Source of the DNA: Maricaulis alexandrii
Lineage (GTDB): Bacteria; Pseudomonadota; Alphaproteobacteria; Caulobacterales; Maricaulaceae
Assembly: GCF_005871165.1 (NCBI RefSeq)
Contig: NZ_SWKP01000003.1
Location: forward strand, 496,001-560,000
Length of the DNA: 64,000 bases
Direction of reading: 5' to 3'
Shown: positions 57,122 through 64,000 of the stretch, piece after piece
Position numbering within the stretch: the stretch's first letter is position 1
Layout: each line of letters opens with the position of its first letter
Position numbers and translations under genes: made by a program
The notes under the pieces: model-generated
Database searches by the model: none
Seen by the model: only the letters and a program-made list of their open reading frames with translations
Told to the model about the DNA's origin: nothing

Positions 57122-58137
57122 GCGGCGCCTTCCAGCACGGCATCGATCTCGGCGAGATGGACGGCTTTCTCCGCCTCGGACAGGAAGCTGCCCTCGAAGG
57201 AATTTCGCGCCAGGGTGATGATCTCCTCCGCCGTCAGGCCGATGGCCTCGGTGGTGCGCACGAAATTGTCATTCACATAGCCGCCGAAATAGGCCGGATC
57301 GTCCGAATTGACCGTGGCGTGGAGACCCGCCGCCAGCATGCGCTTGAGCGGATGATCTTCCAGGCGGGGAATGCCGCACAGGCGCAGATTGGACAACGGG
57401 CAGACGGTGAGCGTGATACCGCTTTCGGCGAGACGCCGGGTCAGGGCTTCGTCCTCCAGGGACCGATTGCCATGGTCGAGCCGGTCGACATGGAGCAGGT
57501 CCAGCGCCTCGATCACGTATTCGGGCGGGCCTTCCTCACCGGCATGGGCGACACGCAGCAGCCCCAGCGAACCGGCGGCATCAAAGACACGCTGGAATTT
57601 TGAGGGCGGATGGCCCAGTTCCGAACTGTCCAGCCCGACCCCGTCGATCCGGTGCAGCCAGGGCTTGGCCATGTCGAGCGTCTCGAAAGCGGCCTCCTCG
57701 GAGAGATGGCGCAGGAAGCAGAGGATGAGTTTGGAGGTCATCCCCCATTCCGCCTGGGCCTGATCGAGCGCGCGCGTGATGCCGGTCATCACGGTGTCGA
57801 AGGCAATGCCGCGATCCGTATGGCCTTGCGGGTCAAAGAAGACCTCGACATGGCGGACATTGTCCTCACGCACCCGGGACAGATAGGCCCAGGTCAGGTC
57901 GAAGAAATCCTGCTCCTGAACGAGGACATTCATGCCGACATAATAGATGTCGAGAAAATCCTGGAGATTGGAGAAGTCATAGGCGGCGCGGATCTCCTCG
58001 ACGGATTTGTAGGGGATTTCGAGACCATTGCGCTGGGCCAGGGCGAACATGAGTTCCGGTTCCAGCGAGCCTTCCAGATGCAGATGGAGCTCGGCCTTGG
58101 GCAGGGTTTCGATCAGGCGGACAAGATCGGGGGACAT
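57118..58137 (-). CDS. adenine deaminase (type II, adenosine-deaminase fold)
   Basis: A 339-residue metal-dependent deaminase. LPKAELHLHLEGSLEPELMF gives the first metal histidines; the HAGEEGPPEYVIEALDLLHV segment contains the catalytic glutamate; RLDHGNRSLED and NSDDPAYFGG give further metal ligands. The HAGEEGPPEYV and YFGGYVND forms point to adenine deaminase rather than adenosine deaminase. Start at 58137 (MSPDLVRLIETLP). Convergent with arfB, sharing the CTAG at 57118-57121. Confidence 0.9.
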   Translation of the reverse strand: MSPDLVRLIETLPKAELHLHLEGSLEPELMFALAQRNGLEIPYKSVEEIRAAYDFSNLQDFLDIYYVGMNVLVQEQDFFDLTWAYLSRVREDNVRHVEVFFDPQGHTDRGIAFDTVMTGITRALDQAQAEWGMTSKLILCFLRHLSEEAAFETLDMAKPWLHRIDGVGLDSSELGHPPSKFQRVFDAAGSLGLLRVAHAGEEGPPEYVIEALDLLHVDRLDHGNRSLEDEALTRRLAESGITLTVCPLSNLRLCGIPRLEDHPLKRMLAAGLHATVNSDDPAYFGGYVNDNFVRTTEAIGLTAEEIITLARNSFEGSFLSEAEKAVHLAEIDAVLEGAA

Positions 58138-58204
58138 GGCGTTCTCCTTCTGGCTGGCCCCCAGACTCCGCGCTTTGGGCCGGGCTGGCAAGGCCGGGCA
58201 CTGA

Positions 58205-59425
58205 TCAACAGGCCTCGCCGGTCGCCTGTTCCAGGTCGGCGCACAGGGCCGTGGCCTCGGCTGCATCACCTGACGCAGACAGGATGCCGGACAGGCCACG
58301 CACCGCTTCGGCATTGAGCGGATCCAGAGTCAGGACCCGGCGATACCAGAGCTCGGCCTCTTCCAAGGCCCCGGCCTCCAGCTTGTGGCGCGCCACGGAC
58401 AGGCCGACCTCGCTATGCCAGGGCCGGATCTCCACCGGATCAACGGCATAGCGGCGCTCCATAGCGCTCCAAGCCTGTTCCAGATAGGGCGTGGATTGCT
58501 GCGGTTCGCCCATCAGCGTGTAAAGCTCGGACAGATTGATCATCGTCCCCCAATCGTCCGGATCAATGACCAAGGCGCGCTCATAGGCCCGTTCGGCCTG
58601 GGTGAACTCGCCCGCCGCGGACAGGGCCAGGCCAAGCGCCCGCCAGGCCCGGACATGGGACGGATCGACATCCGTGGCCCGGCGCGCCAGCGCCACGGCG
58701 CGTTCCAGCGCCGCCCGGGCGGTCTCGCTGTCCAGCCAGCCGGACTCCAGCGCCTGGGTCAGCGTGGTCCGCCCCTGGCCTAGCGAGCCGGGACCCTCAT
58801 AGCGGATCTGGCGCTGGGTCAGCGCATTCGCCAGCCCGGCCAGGGCCGGCGCATTGTCGGGGTCGAGGTCCAGCGCGTCGGAATAGAGGCGCAGGGCCGC
58901 TTCATTGTCAGCCCGCTGATACTGGGAATAGAAACCGTCCGCCCGATCCAGCAGACGCGCCACACTGTCCTGCGGCGGCGCTTGGGGCGTGTCGCCAGTC
59001 TGGAACAGGCCATACAGGAAAACGGCGATGAAAAGCACGACGAGGACAACGGTCCCGGCCAGGGCCTTGCGATGCCAGGTTTCCGCCCTGGCGGCCAGGC
59101 GTTCCGCCGGTGTCGACACGGCGGCGACAAGTCGATAGCCGCGCTTGGGCACAGTCGCGACATAGCGCGAATTGCGGGCCTCATCCCCCAGCGCCTTGCG
59201 CAGCTTGAACACGGTCCGGGTCAGAGCGTCGTCATTGACGTGGACCTCGCCCCACAGGGCCTTGGCAATCTCGTCCTTGGAAATCACCTCACCCGGCTGG
59301 GCGGCCAGCAGCATGAGCAGATCCATCACCCGCGGCTCCAGCTCCGATGTCCCGTCGGGGCCGGTAATCTGGTTGGCGCGGGCATCCACGCTCCAATCGC
59401 CAATGATGACACGCTTTGACGCCAT
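58205..59425 (-). CDS. CadC/ToxR-like membrane regulator: winged helix, TM helix, TPR
   Basis: A 406-residue one-component regulator. An OmpR-type winged helix fills residues 1-100 (ELEPRVMDLLMLLAAQPGEV, DALTRTVFKLRKALGD, TVPKRGYRLV). A single membrane helix follows near 130 (LAGTVVLVVLFIAVFLYGLF). The periplasmic part is tetratricopeptide repeats (AYERALVIDPDDWGTMINLS, LWYRRVLTLDPLNAEAVRGL). It is divergent from the S41 peptidase across 145 bases, the probable target. It lies upstream of the deaminase on the same strand. Confidence 0.88.
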   Translation of the reverse strand: MASKRVIIGDWSVDARANQITGPDGTSELEPRVMDLLMLLAAQPGEVISKDEIAKALWGEVHVNDDALTRTVFKLRKALGDEARNSRYVATVPKRGYRLVAAVSTPAERLAARAETWHRKALAGTVVLVVLFIAVFLYGLFQTGDTPQAPPQDSVARLLDRADGFYSQYQRADNEAALRLYSDALDLDPDNAPALAGLANALTQRQIRYEGPGSLGQGRTTLTQALESGWLDSETARAALERAVALARRATDVDPSHVRAWRALGLALSAAGEFTQAERAYERALVIDPDDWGTMINLSELYTLMGEPQQSTPYLEQAWSAMERRYAVDPVEIRPWHSEVGLSVARHKLEAGALEEAELWYRRVLTLDPLNAEAVRGLSGILSASGDAAEATALCADLEQATGEAC

Positions 59426-59570
59426 GTTCTTCCATCGCGGGAGGGCCGAAAATAAAAAGGTCAGATGATGAGGAGGCCCCGGTCATGGCTATCCAGCACG
59501 GGATGACGCTTTCGTAAAGGCACACGCCGCGCTGGCGGCCTGTTATCCCCTGACGATGAGAGACCCGAGC

Positions 59571-61037
59571 ATGAAATCCCTGACCGCCCTTCTCCGCCCT
59601 GCCCTGGCCAGCCTGGCCATGCTGACCTCCCTGGGGGCAGCCTGCGCCCAGACCGGCCTGATCACGCCCGACGATGCCCGGGATGATCTGGATGCCCTTT
59701 ACACCGGTCTGGCCGAAGCCGATGCCGGCCTGTTCGAAACCACACCGCAGGCCGTGTTCGAGGCCCGCTATCGCGAACTGCATGACCGCCTCGACGAACC
59801 GGTCAGCCAGGCCCGCCTGCATGCCGAATTCCAGCGCTTTGCCGCCCTCGCGCGCCATGCCCATACCCGGATCGAAGGGCTCAACCCAGTCTGGCCGGAG
59901 CACGCCGCAACAGATGGCCCGCTCTTTCCCCTCGCTTTCATCGTCGAGCATGGCGAGGTGATCGTGACCGATGCGCCGGCCGATGCGCCGGTGCGCCCCG
60001 GTGACCGTATCCTTTCCCTGGAGGGCGAACCCAACCCGATCTGGCTGTCCCGTCTGACCCGGAATATTTCCGCCGACACGCCGGACTTCGCCTACGCCCA
60101 GCTCTCCAACGGCGAATTCTACTATGTGCTGGTCGAGTACGGCGTGCGCGAGAGCTTCGATCTGGAAATCAGCCGCGATGGCGATGTGCGCGCGGTAACG
60201 GTGCAGGCCATTCCCCTCTCCCGGATGGGCGAGCGGATCGGCACCGGGCCCGGCTTCCGGCTGGACGGCCGCGAGGCGCGCATGTTGACGGACCGCATCG
60301 CCTATCTGCGCCCCGGACCCTTCTATGATTTCGAAGCCAGCGACCCGGCCCGGCAATACGCGCCGGACGCCATTGCCGCCTTCCAAGCCTGGCTGGACAA
60401 CGCCTATGCCGGTTTCATCGCTGCCGGCGCCACGGATCTTGTCCTCGACCTGCGGGACAATCCGGGCGGGGACTATTCCTTCTCCGATCCGGTCATTGCC
60501 TGGTTTGCCGACCGGCCTTTCCGCTTTGCCTCGGATTTCCGCATCCGGGTGAGCGAGCAGGCCATTGCCTCCAACCAGGCGCGTCTGGACGCGACCGGCG
60601 GCGGCGACACGTCCGGCTCAGCCCGTCTGGCCGCGCTTTATGAGGGCGCCCGGATCGGCGACACCGTCACCTACGACATCCCGATGACCCAACCGCGATC
60701 GGACATGCGTTTCGGGGGCGGGGTCCATGTCCTGGTGAACCGCCATTCCTATTCCAATGCCGTCACGACCGCCGCCCTGATCCAGGATTACGGCTTCGGC
60801 ACGATCTATGGCGAGACCACCCGCGACATGGCCACCACCTTCGGTGCCATGGAGCATTTCACCCTGCCCCATTCCGGACTGGTGGTCGGCTTCCCCAAGG
60901 CCCGGATCATCCGCCCCAATGGCGAGGTCGTGCCGCACCCGCTGACGCCGGACGTCATGCTGCCCGCCCCGGCCATCCGCGGTGAGCGCGATGTGAGGCT
61001 GGACTTGCTGGTGGAGCGGATCGAGACCGCCGACTAG
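59571..61037 (+). CDS. exported S41 family peptidase
   Basis: A 488-residue protein with signal peptide MKSLTALLRPALASLAMLTS cleaved near ACA. A PDZ-like segment (VRPGDRILSLEGEPNPIW) precedes the tail-specific protease core: LVLDLRDNPGGDYSFSDPVI, HVLVNRHSYSNAVTTAALIQ with the likely nucleophile Ser in HSYSNAV, and TIYGETTRDMA. The usual catalytic lysine position cannot be assigned with confidence. Start ATG 59571 gives the best signal peptide; ATG 59556 adds five residues. Confidence 0.9.
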   Translation: MKSLTALLRPALASLAMLTSLGAACAQTGLITPDDARDDLDALYTGLAEADAGLFETTPQAVFEARYRELHDRLDEPVSQARLHAEFQRFAALARHAHTRIEGLNPVWPEHAATDGPLFPLAFIVEHGEVIVTDAPADAPVRPGDRILSLEGEPNPIWLSRLTRNISADTPDFAYAQLSNGEFYYVLVEYGVRESFDLEISRDGDVRAVTVQAIPLSRMGERIGTGPGFRLDGREARMLTDRIAYLRPGPFYDFEASDPARQYAPDAIAAFQAWLDNAYAGFIAAGATDLVLDLRDNPGGDYSFSDPVIAWFADRPFRFASDFRIRVSEQAIASNQARLDATGGGDTSGSARLAALYEGARIGDTVTYDIPMTQPRSDMRFGGGVHVLVNRHSYSNAVTTAALIQDYGFGTIYGETTRDMATTFGAMEHFTLPHSGLVVGFPKARIIRPNGEVVPHPLTPDVMLPAPAIRGERDVRLDLLVERIETAD

Positions 61038-61660
61038 CCCGCCAGGATCATCAGGATCGTCGCGGCAATGGTCGCGGCGATCCCGGCATTGAGGATGCGG
61101 GCCCAGCGCGGATCGCTCATGAAGCGTTTCATCGTGCCGCCGGCCAGCATCCAGGCCAGGCCGCCCGGCGAGCCGAAGACCACGAAGGAGGCCACCATGA
61201 TCAGGGCCCGCTCCGGCGCGGTGTCGGCCAGGGCGACATAGGCCCCGGCAGCCGAGATGGTCATCATCAGGGCTTTGGGATTGACGATCTGGAACAGGGC
61301 CGCCTCCCAGGTCCGGAAGGGGCGCGTGCGGGTCTTGCCCTCGGCGCGCTGGGCGGCGGGCAGCGGGTTGATCGCCGCCGAGGCAAACTTCCAGCTCATC
61401 CAGGCCAGCCACACCGCTCCGCCGATCTTCACCACGGTCAGCGAGACCGGATAGCGCGCCACGAGTTCACCCAGGCCGAAAACGGCGGCGACCAGCAAGA
61501 GGTTGAAGCCGACATTGACCCCGAACCAATGCGGCAGGGTCCGCTTGAAGCCGAACAGGGCGCTCGACGACATCACCATGAGATTATTGGGGCCCGGCGT
61601 GTAGGACATCGCCAGGATGAACCCCACCAGACCGAACCAGAGCGCCATATCCATCGGCAT
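61034..61660 (-). CDS. LysE family amino-acid exporter
   Basis: A 208-residue, six-helix transporter. It begins ALWFGLVGFILAMSYTPGPN; the PGPN(N) motif and FQIVNPKALMM segment are characteristic of LysE/RhtB exporters. It is convergent with the S41 gene, sharing CTAG at 61034-61037. Substrate unknown. Confidence 0.92.
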   Translation of the reverse strand: MPMDMALWFGLVGFILAMSYTPGPNNLMVMSSSALFGFKRTLPHWFGVNVGFNLLLVAAVFGLGELVARYPVSLTVVKIGGAVWLAWMSWKFASAAINPLPAAQRAEGKTRTRPFRTWEAALFQIVNPKALMMTISAAGAYVALADTAPERALIMVASFVVFGSPGGLAWMLAGGTMKRFMSDPRWARILNAGIAATIAATILMILAG

Positions 61661-61756
61661 TTCCTCGCCTGTACGAGGCCGACAGTTAGTAAGCGCCGCG
61701 ACCGATCACAATCCGTGTTTTGCGGCGTGCTGACACAAGCGTGTCAGGACACGCGC

Positions 61757-62629
61757 CTATTCAAGGTCCTCGAATGCCCGATAGGCCGGCAGAGAGCCGC
61801 TGGACGGGCCCAGATAGACGAAGCTGTCATAGTCATCCACGCGGGTGGCCAGATAGGAATTCGCTGCAATCTCGTCGGCCTCCAAGACACGGGGATCGCC
61901 TGTCGTCTCAGACCGGATGGGATGAACGGCGCAGGTTGGCTGGCCATCTTCACCGAGCTGGCAGTTCCAGGACTCCCCGGACCCCGCGACCAGATTGATG
62001 GCGTGGAAGGCCTCGCGCGGGGTGAGACTTCCGATGGTTTCCAGCACACGGTCACCAAAGCGGGCCTGATTGCGTTGGGCATGGCCATTGCCAACGATCA
62101 GGATGACGCGGTCAACGTCTTCCGCCAATGCCTGAAGGCGCCGTGACATGGCCTGGTCCCGGGGTCGCGGCAGATCATCCAGATCCGCATCCGGCTCACC
62201 GCGGTCCACGGCACGCAGGCTGAGCGCGGCCCCGTCCGCGATCCGCTGACGCGTGCGCTCGATCAAGTCGAGCATGGCCGCACTGCTGCGCCCGTCCTGG
62301 AACGACGTCATCCAGCGTTCGCTGGACGCAATCGTGCGCCGGGCTGCCTCGCCGCCATCCGAGGCGATATAGGCGTCATAGAGCGGTTGCTCATCGACGG
62401 TCCGTTCCAGCGCGAGCACCACGGTCTCGCCGCGGGCCAGGGCCAAACAGACAAAGGCATCGGCCGCGGCCGGTGCTTCATTCGTGCCGTGCAATTCTCC
62501 CAGCAGGAGGATGGGCGCCGGCGTATTGGCAAGGAACTCTGCCGCGCCCGCCGGGGCGTTGCAGGCTTCATCGGAAACGGCAGGGCTGGCTGCCGCCACG
62601 AACAGGGCAAGACTCGTCAGATACAACAT
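61757..62629 (-). CDS. ChaN/EreA-like exported protein
   Basis: A 290-residue exported protein with signal peptide MLYLTSLALFVAAASPAVS. ILLLGELHGTNEAP near residue 40 and VILIVGNGHAQR near 170 match the paired histidine motifs of the ChaN/TIKI/erythromycin-esterase-like superfamily, which includes haem-binding and proteolytic members. An acidic GGNxxG-type lipobox is absent. Function is not resolvable. It is in the same orientation as ndk upstream but separated by about 140 bases and a terminator. Confidence 0.75.
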   Translation of the reverse strand: MLYLTSLALFVAAASPAVSDEACNAPAGAAEFLANTPAPILLLGELHGTNEAPAAADAFVCLALARGETVVLALERTVDEQPLYDAYIASDGGEAARRTIASSERWMTSFQDGRSSAAMLDLIERTRQRIADGAALSLRAVDRGEPDADLDDLPRPRDQAMSRRLQALAEDVDRVILIVGNGHAQRNQARFGDRVLETIGSLTPREAFHAINLVAGSGESWNCQLGEDGQPTCAVHPIRSETTGDPRVLEADEIAANSYLATRVDDYDSFVYLGPSSGSLPAYRAFEDLE

Positions 62630-62715
62630 GGGGCGGAAGCTACCGGCACTGCCACGCGGGTCAAATTAAACTCAATCAACGCACCGCCAAATGTCACGAA
62701 CGCCCTTCCGGCCAC

Positions 62716-62743
62716 AAAAAAGGCCCGGCGTTTCCGCCGGGCC
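62716..62743 (-). terminator. rho-independent terminator of ndk
   Basis: On the minus strand GGCCCGGCG / CGCCGGGCC with a 4-base loop followed by TTTTTT, about 25 bases after the ndk stop. Confidence 0.9.
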
Positions 62744-62768
62744 CTTCAAACTTGATAAGGCGAAAGCC

Positions 62769-63191
62769 TTAGCCGACGATTTCGGCGTCCGTGAAGAAGA
62801 ATTTGATCTCTTCAGCGGCGGTTTCCGGAGCGTCGGAACCGTGCACGGAGTTTTCGCCGATCGACAGGGCGAATTCCTTGCGGATCGTGCCATCAGCGGC
62901 TTCGGCCGGATTGGTGGCGCCCATGACTTCGCGGTTCTTCGCGATGGCGTCTTCACCTTCCAGGACCTGGACCACGACCGGCTCGGAGATCATGAAGTCG
63001 ACCAGTTCGCCGAAGAAGGGGCGTTCCTTGTGGACCGCGTAGAAGCCTTCGGCCTGCTCGCGGGTCATGTGGATACGCTTGGACGCGACGATACGCAGAC
63101 CGGCTTCCTCGAACTTGGCGATGATCTTGCCGGTGAGGTTACGCTTGGTCGCGTCGGGCTTAATGATGGAGAAGGTGCGCTGGATCGCCAT
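62769..63191 (-). CDS. ndk: nucleoside diphosphate kinase
   Basis: A 140-residue enzyme that exchanges phosphate between NTPs and NDPs. Start [19 protein letters not shown]; the active-site histidine is in [20 protein letters not shown], and AMVWEG-equivalent [17 protein letters not shown] and [15 protein letters not shown] complete the core. Length is standard. The promoter is not obvious in the 218-base gap to the SDR gene. Confidence 0.98.
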   Translation of the reverse strand: MAIQRTFSIIKPDATKRNLTGKIIAKFEEAGLRIVASKRIHMTREQAEGFYAVHKERPFFGELVDFMISEPVVVQVLEGEDAIAKNREVMGATNPAEAADGTIRKEFALSIGENSVHGSDAPETAAEEIKFFFTDAEIVG

Positions 63192-63344
63192 GGGAGACTT
63201 CCTTGATACGTGACTAGTAGAGCGGGGTTGCCCGGAGGGACCGGCCAATGAATTCGCGCGGCTTATAGCGGGGGATGGCGGGAATGGGAAGGTCGCAGCG
63301 TTGTTTGAACTGAGTGCACCTGAAACACCGGCTTGACCCTGCCA

Positions 63345-63362
63345 CTAGCGGCAAGCCGCTAG
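63345..63362. promoter_or_regulatory. 18-base palindrome upstream of the SDR gene
   Basis: CTAGCGGC-AA-GCCGCTAG, perfect 8-bp arms, 47 bases before the SDR start codon. Possible operator. Confidence 0.45.
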
Positions 63363-63409
63363 GCCATGCTCAGGCGCAGTTTTGCGCTTTCGACAAACAG
63401 GAAAGTTGA

Positions 63410-64000
63410 ATGAGCATGACACAAGACAATGCATGGACCGACAAGGTCGCCATCGTCACCGGCGGCAGTTCGGGAATCGGCCGTGCCACCGCCCTGGCCC
63501 TGGCCGAACGCGGCGCCAAGGTCGTCATTACCGGACGGGACCTCACCCGACTGGATGCGGTCGCGGACAGCCACGCCAACCTTCTGCCCTTGCGGGCCGA
63601 CAGTGCTGACCCCGCCTCGGCCAACCAAGCCGTCGCTGTTGCCCTGGGCGAATGGGGACAGCTCGACCTGCTGGTGAACAATGCCGGCGCCGGGGGAATG
63701 GCCCCGGTCGAGCGTTATGATGCGGACACGATCGCCCGCATGTGCGCGATCAATATCCTGGCCCCCTCCTTGATGCTGAAAGCCGCCCTGCCCGGTCTGC
63801 GGGACAGCCGCGGCGCCGTCATCAATATCGCCACAGCCGTCTCCCGCCGGGCCGCACCCGGACTGGCGCATTATGCCGCAACCAAAATCGCCTTGGAGCA
63901 TCTGACCCGATCCTGGGCCGCTGAACTGGCGGGGGATGGCATTCGCGTCAACGCGATTGCGCCCGGCCCGGTCGAGAGCGGTGCCCTGACCGGAATGATG
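63410..64000 (+). CDS. short-chain dehydrogenase/reductase, 3' end missing
   Basis: The first 197 codons of an SDR that runs past the window end. Rossmann cofactor motif VAIVTGGSSGIGRATALALA lies near residue 13; NNAGAG near 90; catalytic serine region INIATAVSRR, and the YxxxK pair in HYAATKIALEHLTR. These are the classical NAD(P)-dependent features. AGGAAAG precedes ATG 63410. Substrate unknown. Confidence 0.95.
   Translation, partial: MSMTQDNAWTDKVAIVTGGSSGIGRATALALAERGAKVVITGRDLTRLDAVADSHANLLPLRADSADPASANQAVAVALGEWGQLDLLVNNAGAGGMAPVERYDADTIARMCAINILAPSLMLKAALPGLRDSRGAVINIATAVSRRAAPGLAHYAATKIALEHLTRSWAAELAGDGIRVNAIAPGPVESGALTGMM

Overview
The window is chromosomal DNA of high GC content from a stalk-forming or dimorphic type of alphaproteobacterium, most likely in the Caulobacterales/Maricaulales (Maricaulis- or Hyphomonas-like). 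This rests on a DivK-PleD two-gene unit, an HdaA homologue, a short Caulobacter-type flagellin, the gene order accB-accC-aat-DUF2155-NDUFA12, a phasin, a degenerate paralogue of B12-dependent ribonucleotide reductase, and a GAAC-N7-GAAC LexA-type site. No rRNA, tRNA, CRISPR array, insertion sequence or prophage was recognised. The species assignment is inference.

Layout. 1-7.4 kb: the end of an M48 peptidase, a COG3146 acyltransferase-like gene, a small zinc/membrane protein, a HIT protein, RecQ, and a DUF2306 membrane protein divergent from a membrane-anchored AraC regulator. 7.4-11.3 kb: clpS-clpA and a phasin with a clear promoter, flanking palindromes and tandem terminators. 11.4-20.2 kb: a rightward run of D,D-carboxypeptidase, topA, rnr, a Nudix hydrolase, a small membrane protein, an MFS permease and rpmG. 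20.2-24.3 kb: pleD and divK leftward, and a ROK kinase-dinB operon rightward behind a LexA-like box. 24.3-30.6 kb: accessory genes (hydrolase, RidA, MntP, lipoprotein DsbA, a secreted four-repeat CVNH-like protein, VOC protein, K+ channel) and thiS-thiG. 30.7-34.6 kb: aroQ, accB, accC and aat, facing DUF2155 and NDUFA12.

34.8-39.7 kb holds the most unusual genes: a 979-residue ribonucleotide-reductase-like protein without the usual catalytic motifs, and two exported pentapeptide-repeat proteins. 39.8-44.3 kb: aspS, flagellin, a structured 644-bp gap and a membrane-SRPBCC protein. 44.5-48.1 kb: a lipid-remodelling unit with a TetR regulator, two tandem PlsC-type acyltransferases and an LplT-like transporter, preceded by a duplicated operator. 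48.2-54.9 kb: rnd, then the leftward unit DUF2066-hdaA-ppk-ppx. 55-64 kb: purM, purN and arfB, an adenine deaminase, a winged-helix/TPR regulator divergent from an S41 peptidase, a LysE exporter, a ChaN/EreA-like protein, ndk, and the start of an SDR gene.

Functional links: ClpS, ClpA and Aat together give the bacterial N-degron route. DivK and PleD link cell-cycle phosphorelay to cyclic di-GMP. HdaA shares a unit with polyphosphate enzymes. Start sites were chosen from ribosome binding sites, signal peptides and family length. Everything here comes from reading the sequence, and no database search was run.
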